DNA from: Saccharicrinis sp965230625
Lineage (GTDB): Bacteria; Bacteroidota; Bacteroidia; Bacteroidales; Marinilabiliaceae
Direction: 5' to 3'
Assembly (NCBI GenBank): GCA_965230625.1
Contig: CBDDLL010000001.1
Location: 4,650,001-4,714,000 of the forward strand
Length of the DNA: 64,000 nucleotides
The position numbers and the translations under genes were made by a program. Each line of letters opens with the position of its first letter. Position 1 is the first letter of the stretch. Under the pieces are notes generated by a model. It was not told where the DNA came from and searched no databases. It saw nothing but the letters and a program-made list of their open reading frames with translations. This document shows, one piece after another, positions 60,352 through 64,000 of the stretch.

Positions 60352-60457
60352 ATTAGTTTATGCCATAAATAATTCAACTTAATAACTATTATTCACAAAA
60401 AACTTACCTATTCAACCTTATATAAATAAGTCACTAACTACTTTTTTGACAGGACAA

Positions 60458-60777
60458 ATGAAACATTACATATTAGTATTAAATCTTTTTCTATTACCAA
60501 TCATTCAAATGTTTTCATACAGCTCACATTCAAAAGATTCTTTATTAAGATAGTTGAAGGAAAATATTACGATACATTAAAAATTGATGCTCATTGTGAT
60601 CTAGCAAGTCATACAATTAATCATGATTTCAAACTTGGATATTTTTATGCTATATGGCTATTAAATTAGCCAACCAAAAGCAATATGACTTAAGAAACAT
60701 TATAAACTAACCATTCAAGTCCATAATAACTGCAAAGACAATTATAGCTTATGGCAAAGAAAATGATTTGGTAGCCA
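60458..60777 (+). pseudogene. Decayed 5' copy of the TPR histidine kinase gene
   Basis: From the ATG at 60458 the first 32 codons resemble the intact kinase at 61807 (MKHYILVLNLFLLPIIQMFS, then SSHSKDSLLR). A one-base loss then causes an immediate TAG. Homology continues out of frame through segments equal to LKIDA, SHTI and AIKLANQK. Relative to the intact gene there are internal deletions of about 65 and 100 bases. The similarity ends near 60777, so only a tattered fragment of the sensor region remains. Confidence 0.85.
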
Positions 60778-60779
60778 AT

Positions 60780-61140
60780 CAAATTCTATTTTCTTTTTTT
60801 AGTTGGTTTTAACTTTTATTTAAGCTCTTTTCCTAAACTATTAAAGCAATATAACTGTCAACTTGATCTTTCTTGTCATCCAAGCACCTGTTCATTCAGA
60901 AAAGTTTTTCATGCGAGATTTACACTTGTAGTATTGTGTTCCTTTATCAATTACATATTTTGTAAGGCGACAATGGGTACAATTTCCTTGTTTGTTATTT
61001 AACAACACTCGTATCGATAAATTTGTGAATGAAATTCTTTTTTACTTTCAAACTATTGAAGCTCTTTCAACAATAGCTTTCTTTCTGAACCTAACAAGTT
61101 ATATAACTACTAATCTGTTTCTTACATTATTTATTTCATG
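60780..61140. other. Non-coding gap with a possible zinc-ribbon remnant
   Basis: No complete gene is visible between the kinase pseudogene and the second small membrane protein gene. On the minus strand around 60895-61020, an open frame of about 40 codons without a start contains GNCTHCRLTKYVIDKGTQYY followed by KCKSRMKNFSE. This resembles the N-terminal zinc ribbon of an IS1595-type transposase or similar protein. It may be debris of an insertion that accompanied or followed the duplication. Confidence 0.3.
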
Positions 61141-61170
61141 ATTCAAAAATACTACTAAATAATCGCTATT

Positions 61171-61623
61171 TTAACTTGTCCAATTTGAGTAATTCGTGGT
61201 AAAATAAATTTTATCGGATTTAAGGTAGAAGTATAATACCCCAACAATGATAATTAACCATACTATTTTACCACCAATTTTATCCCTGAAAGGAATTGGA
61301 TTTGAAGGTAACTTAATCTCATGTTCCTTAGCATATCCTTCTAATTCTTCCATTGGAATATCATAATAAACATCTTTTTGGGTAGTTGTTAAGCAGTATT
61401 GTCCATCGTAATTCCACATTGGTATCCAATGTATCGAAAATTGTTTATACTTGTAACCAATATCAACAAAACCCTCATCTGTTGAGAATTGCTCCAAATC
61501 TGGTAATTCACCTACAATGATAATATACTCACGACCTGAGCTAAATGGAAATGGAATCCCTTTTGAGAATCCTTTAATACTAAATAATATACAAAGTCCT
61601 GCTAATATTAAAAATCGTTTCAT
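61171..61623 (-). CDS. Small exported membrane protein, copy 2
   Basis: This is a 150-residue near-duplicate of 59845-60258, with the same signal peptide (MKRFLILAGLCILFSIKGFS), the same central domain (YKYKQFSIHWIPMWNYDGQY, then KDVYYDIPMEELEGYAKEHE) and the same C-terminal helix (GGKIVWLIIIVGVLYFYLKS). It has an added 13-residue tail (DKIYFTTNYSNWTS). Substitutions are scattered, consistent with both copies being kept under selection. It is divergent from the histidine kinase gene, with the palindromic operator between them. Its function is unknown; it may be a target or accessory of the kinase pathway. Confidence 0.7.
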   Translation of the reverse strand: MKRFLILAGLCILFSIKGFSKGIPFPFSSGREYIIIVGELPDLEQFSTDEGFVDIGYKYKQFSIHWIPMWNYDGQYCLTTTQKDVYYDIPMEELEGYAKEHEIKLPSNPIPFRDKIGGKIVWLIIIVGVLYFYLKSDKIYFTTNYSNWTS

Positions 61624-61651
61624 AGTTCTTATTTTAATTAAACTCTACTTG

Positions 61652-61701
61652 CAAAAATGTTATACCTAAGCAAACCTGGAAATACCCGAAATCGGGTATT
61701 T
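61652..61701 (-). promoter_or_regulatory. Palindromic operator plus -7-like octamer, copy 2 of the duplication
   Basis: The palindrome AAATACCCGA-AA-TCGGGTATTT at 61680-61701 is identical to the one at 60330-60351. On the minus strand, 20 bases separate it from CATTTTTG (61659-61652), ahead of the gene at 61171-61623. It also lies about 105 bases upstream of the kinase start at 61807. It could act on both genes, but only the minus side shows the box at the conserved spacing. Confidence 0.7.
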
Positions 61702-61806
61702 ATTAGTTTAAGTCATAAAGAATTCAAGGAAATAACCTTTATTTGCAAAAAATCGTACTTATTCAACCTCTTGGTATAAGTCACTAATTATTTTTTGACA
61801 GGACAA

Positions 61807-63891
61807 ATGAAACATTACATATTCGTATTAAATCTTTTTTTATTACCAACTCTTCAATTGTTTGCATACAGCTCACATTCAAAAGATTCATTATTAAACA
61901 TTGTTGAAGGAAAATATCACGACACATTAAAAATTGATGCTTATTACAATTTAGCAAGCCATACAATTGATGATGATTTCGAACTTGGGTATTTTTATGC
62001 TACTATGGCTATTAAATTAGCCAACCAAAAGCATCATGACTTAAAAAAAGCAAAATCATATCACTTTTTATCGCGCTATTTCTACAAAAACAGTAATTAC
62101 GAAAAAGCAAAAGAACACTATAAACTAACCATTCAAGCCTATAAAAACTGTAAAAACAATTATGGCTTAGCAGAAAGTTGTAATGAATTATCTAATATTT
62201 ATATGTCCGAAAATAATAGTTCGAGTTGTACTTTATATATGTTAAATGCTATAGAAGCTTATGGTAAAGAAAATGATTCGGTAGCTATTGCAAAATGCTA
62301 TATCGATTTGGGAGGAAGATTATCTCATATTGGTGATTATGTAAATGGCATTAATTACCTTTTTAAAGGTTTAAATAGTGAAGCGATTAAAGAAGATAGC
62401 CTTAAAATAGCTACTGGTTACTCAAACTTATCAAATATATATTTTTATATCAATAAACCTCAGGAATCTTTAGAGTACATTAAGAAATCATGTGAAATTT
62501 CTAAAAATATTATAACTGATAAATATCCTAAGTTCTTAGTTAACCTTGGTGCTAGTTATCATCATCTAGCGGACACATTTCCTTCATACAGAGATTCCTG
62601 TATTTTTTATTATGAGGAAGCACTTAAATACGATACTCTTTTAACTAAAGAAACTCTTTTTGCACTCTGCAACAACCTCACTTTAATCCACTTAGAGTGC
62701 AAAAATAAAACTAAAGCAAAAGAGCATATTGACAATTATGGAAGATTACTTTCTGAAACAGACAATACTTACCATAAAAACATGTATAAATTGCTTCGAG
62801 CTTCTTTTTATTTTAATACTGGCAAATATAAAGAAACTATTACTGCGTTAAAAGGTTTTGATTCAGAAGGCTATATCTATCATGAAAAATATTACCATGA
62901 AAACCTACATGGAGCCTATCAACAAGTTCAAAACTATAAAAAAGCATATTTTCATATCAGGGAATTTATGCTAATTAAAGACAGTATTAAATGTGCAGAA
63001 AACTATGAAGCTGTTTATAGTAAAGAAGCTGAGTTTAACTACAAATTAAAAGAACAAAAACTTGTTGCTCAGCAAGAGAAGGAACGGATTGTTTTAAATA
63101 GTAGAATAAAAATAAGGCGATTAATAATTGCTAGTTTGTTATTTATAGTTTCTTTATTAGTTGTATTCAGTCGAATTATTTATGTTAATTATAGAAACAA
63201 GAAAAACGATAATATATTACTTGCTGAACAAAAAAAACAAATTGAAGATAAAGAAAAGATAACAGCATCGCTTTTAAAAGAATTAAACCATAGGGTAAAA
63301 AATAACTTACAAATGGTATCGGGCTTATTAACTATGCAAGCCTATAAACTTAAAGAAGAAGGTGCAAAAAATGCTTTAAACAACGCCCGAATGAGGATTG
63401 AAAGTTTGTCTCTGTTGCATCAACATTTGTATAACACTACTGACAATATAGACCCTAATATCTCAACATATATTGAGCATTTGGCTAATTACGCAATAGA
63501 TTCATCAGATGTTGATAATGTTGAATTGCAGCTTAACATAGACGATATTAGAGTTAAAACAGAGGTTGCCATACACATTGGTTTAATGGTAAATGAACTT
63601 ATCATTAACGCATTAAAGTATGGTACAGATCCTATTAAAAATGATAATTGGATTAATATTAAGCTACAAAAACTGAATGATCAAATTATTATTAATATTT
63701 CTGACTCTGGCAATAAATCTGAGAAAAACGATTTAAAAATTAGTAGTAGCTCGTTTGGTCTCAAATTAATTGATATCCTACTAACCGAATATGATGGTAA
63801 ATTAAACACCGATTTAGTAAATAATGGAAAAGTTGAAATCACTTTAAATTACTGCTTTAACCATCAGGAATTAACCACATTAAGCAATTAA
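61807..63891 (+). CDS. TPR sensor histidine kinase (HisKA_2 type)
   Basis: The ATG at 61807 starts a signal-like segment (MKHYIFVLNLFLLPTLQLFA); an in-frame ATG four codons earlier is less likely. The 694-residue protein has a periplasmic TPR region (about 40-400, for example YEKAKEHYKLTIQAYKNCKN) and a transmembrane helix at about 438-460 (RLIIASLLFIVSLLVVFS). A coiled linker follows, then a HisKA_2-type dimerisation domain with the phosphorylatable His495 in KELNHRVKNNLQMVSGLL. The HATPase_c domain has the N-box NELIINALKYG (N596) and SDSGNK and SFGLKLIDIL segments. No response regulator is within the window; one may follow beyond 64000. It has a decayed tandem copy at 60458. Confidence 0.9.
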   Translation: MKHYIFVLNLFLLPTLQLFAYSSHSKDSLLNIVEGKYHDTLKIDAYYNLASHTIDDDFELGYFYATMAIKLANQKHHDLKKAKSYHFLSRYFYKNSNYEKAKEHYKLTIQAYKNCKNNYGLAESCNELSNIYMSENNSSSCTLYMLNAIEAYGKENDSVAIAKCYIDLGGRLSHIGDYVNGINYLFKGLNSEAIKEDSLKIATGYSNLSNIYFYINKPQESLEYIKKSCEISKNIITDKYPKFLVNLGASYHHLADTFPSYRDSCIFYYEEALKYDTLLTKETLFALCNNLTLIHLECKNKTKAKEHIDNYGRLLSETDNTYHKNMYKLLRASFYFNTGKYKETITALKGFDSEGYIYHEKYYHENLHGAYQQVQNYKKAYFHIREFMLIKDSIKCAENYEAVYSKEAEFNYKLKEQKLVAQQEKERIVLNSRIKIRRLIIASLLFIVSLLVVFSRIIYVNYRNKKNDNILLAEQKKQIEDKEKITASLLKELNHRVKNNLQMVSGLLTMQAYKLKEEGAKNALNNARMRIESLSLLHQHLYNTTDNIDPNISTYIEHLANYAIDSSDVDNVELQLNIDDIRVKTEVAIHIGLMVNELIINALKYGTDPIKNDNWINIKLQKLNDQIIINISDSGNKSEKNDLKISSSSFGLKLIDILLTEYDGKLNTDLVNNGKVEITLNYCFNHQELTTLSN

Positions 63892-64000
63892 GTTTTAATC
63901 TTCATTTTAATTTTATATACTGTTTTTTGCTTTAAACGTAACCTTTGTAGTTATTTCTAAGTAATTTTAGAACCTTTTAACATTATTTGGGATCAACTAA

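Noticed and set aside
60895..61020. A small zinc-ribbon gene on the minus strand
   Set aside because: There is no start codon and only about 40 codons; two C-x2-C-like positions alone do not support a gene.
1..64000. CRISPR arrays, tRNA or rRNA genes, and CRISPR- or restriction-type defence genes
   Set aside because: No regular short direct repeats with spacers, no tRNA- or rRNA-like sequence and no methyltransferase or Cas motifs were recognised on either strand.

Overview
This AT-rich window comes from a member of the Bacteroidota, probably a marine or environmental lineage of the Bacteroidales/Marinilabiliales type (inference). The evidence is the many lipoproteins with short N-terminal lipoboxes, BspA-type leucine-rich repeat proteins, TonB C-terminal-domain lipoproteins, CarboxypepD_reg-like domains, promoter -7 boxes close to TAnnTTTG, a general lack of strong Shine-Dalgarno sites, and IS5-family elements. 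I saw no rRNA, tRNA or CRISPR array. Most genes lie on the minus strand.

Layout. 1-1858: the end of a minus-strand operon of immunity-like genes, whose last gene runs off the left edge. 1893-10513: envelope genes, namely two BspA-like leucine-rich repeat lipoproteins (one fused to a TonB C-terminal domain), a pair of homologous membrane proteins, small membrane proteins, a TonB-C protein and a DUF2809 protein. 10800-18031: three plus-strand paralogous lipoproteins with a parallel beta-helix domain. 18901-55601: a long run, nearly all on the minus strand, of small cytosolic proteins of the kinds found as immunity proteins to polymorphic toxins (SUKH/SMI1-KNR4, HEAT-like, NTF2-like plus DUF4241, DUF1877, DUF2947, DUF1266, DUF1963-like, ankyrin, YwqK/MORN, three NADAR proteins, a stand-alone RapZ C-terminal domain, a DEDDh exonuclease). 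Lipoproteins and YD-repeat proteins are interspersed. Many of these genes are organised in tight operons, for example 28020-31830 and 35953-44194. Two IS5-family insertions, gene fragments, in-frame stops, tandem paralogues and short intergenic repeats point to rapid gene gain, duplication and loss. No toxin gene is visible, so this resembles an orphan-immunity island (inference). 55778-63891: a lipoprotein, an M48 peptidase with a TerB-like tail, an SH3-domain protein, and a tandem duplication of a small membrane protein gene divergent from a TPR histidine kinase gene. The first kinase copy is a pseudogene.

How the parts work together. The clearest regulatory signal is a 22-bp palindrome, AAATACCCGA-NN-TCGGGTATTT. 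It occurs five times, upstream of two beta-helix lipoprotein genes, the M48 peptidase gene and both small membrane protein genes. In every case it lies exactly 20 bases upstream of a -7-like octamer. This suggests one activator-controlled envelope regulon. The regulator may belong to the signalling path of the neighbouring TPR histidine kinase, but that link is inference.
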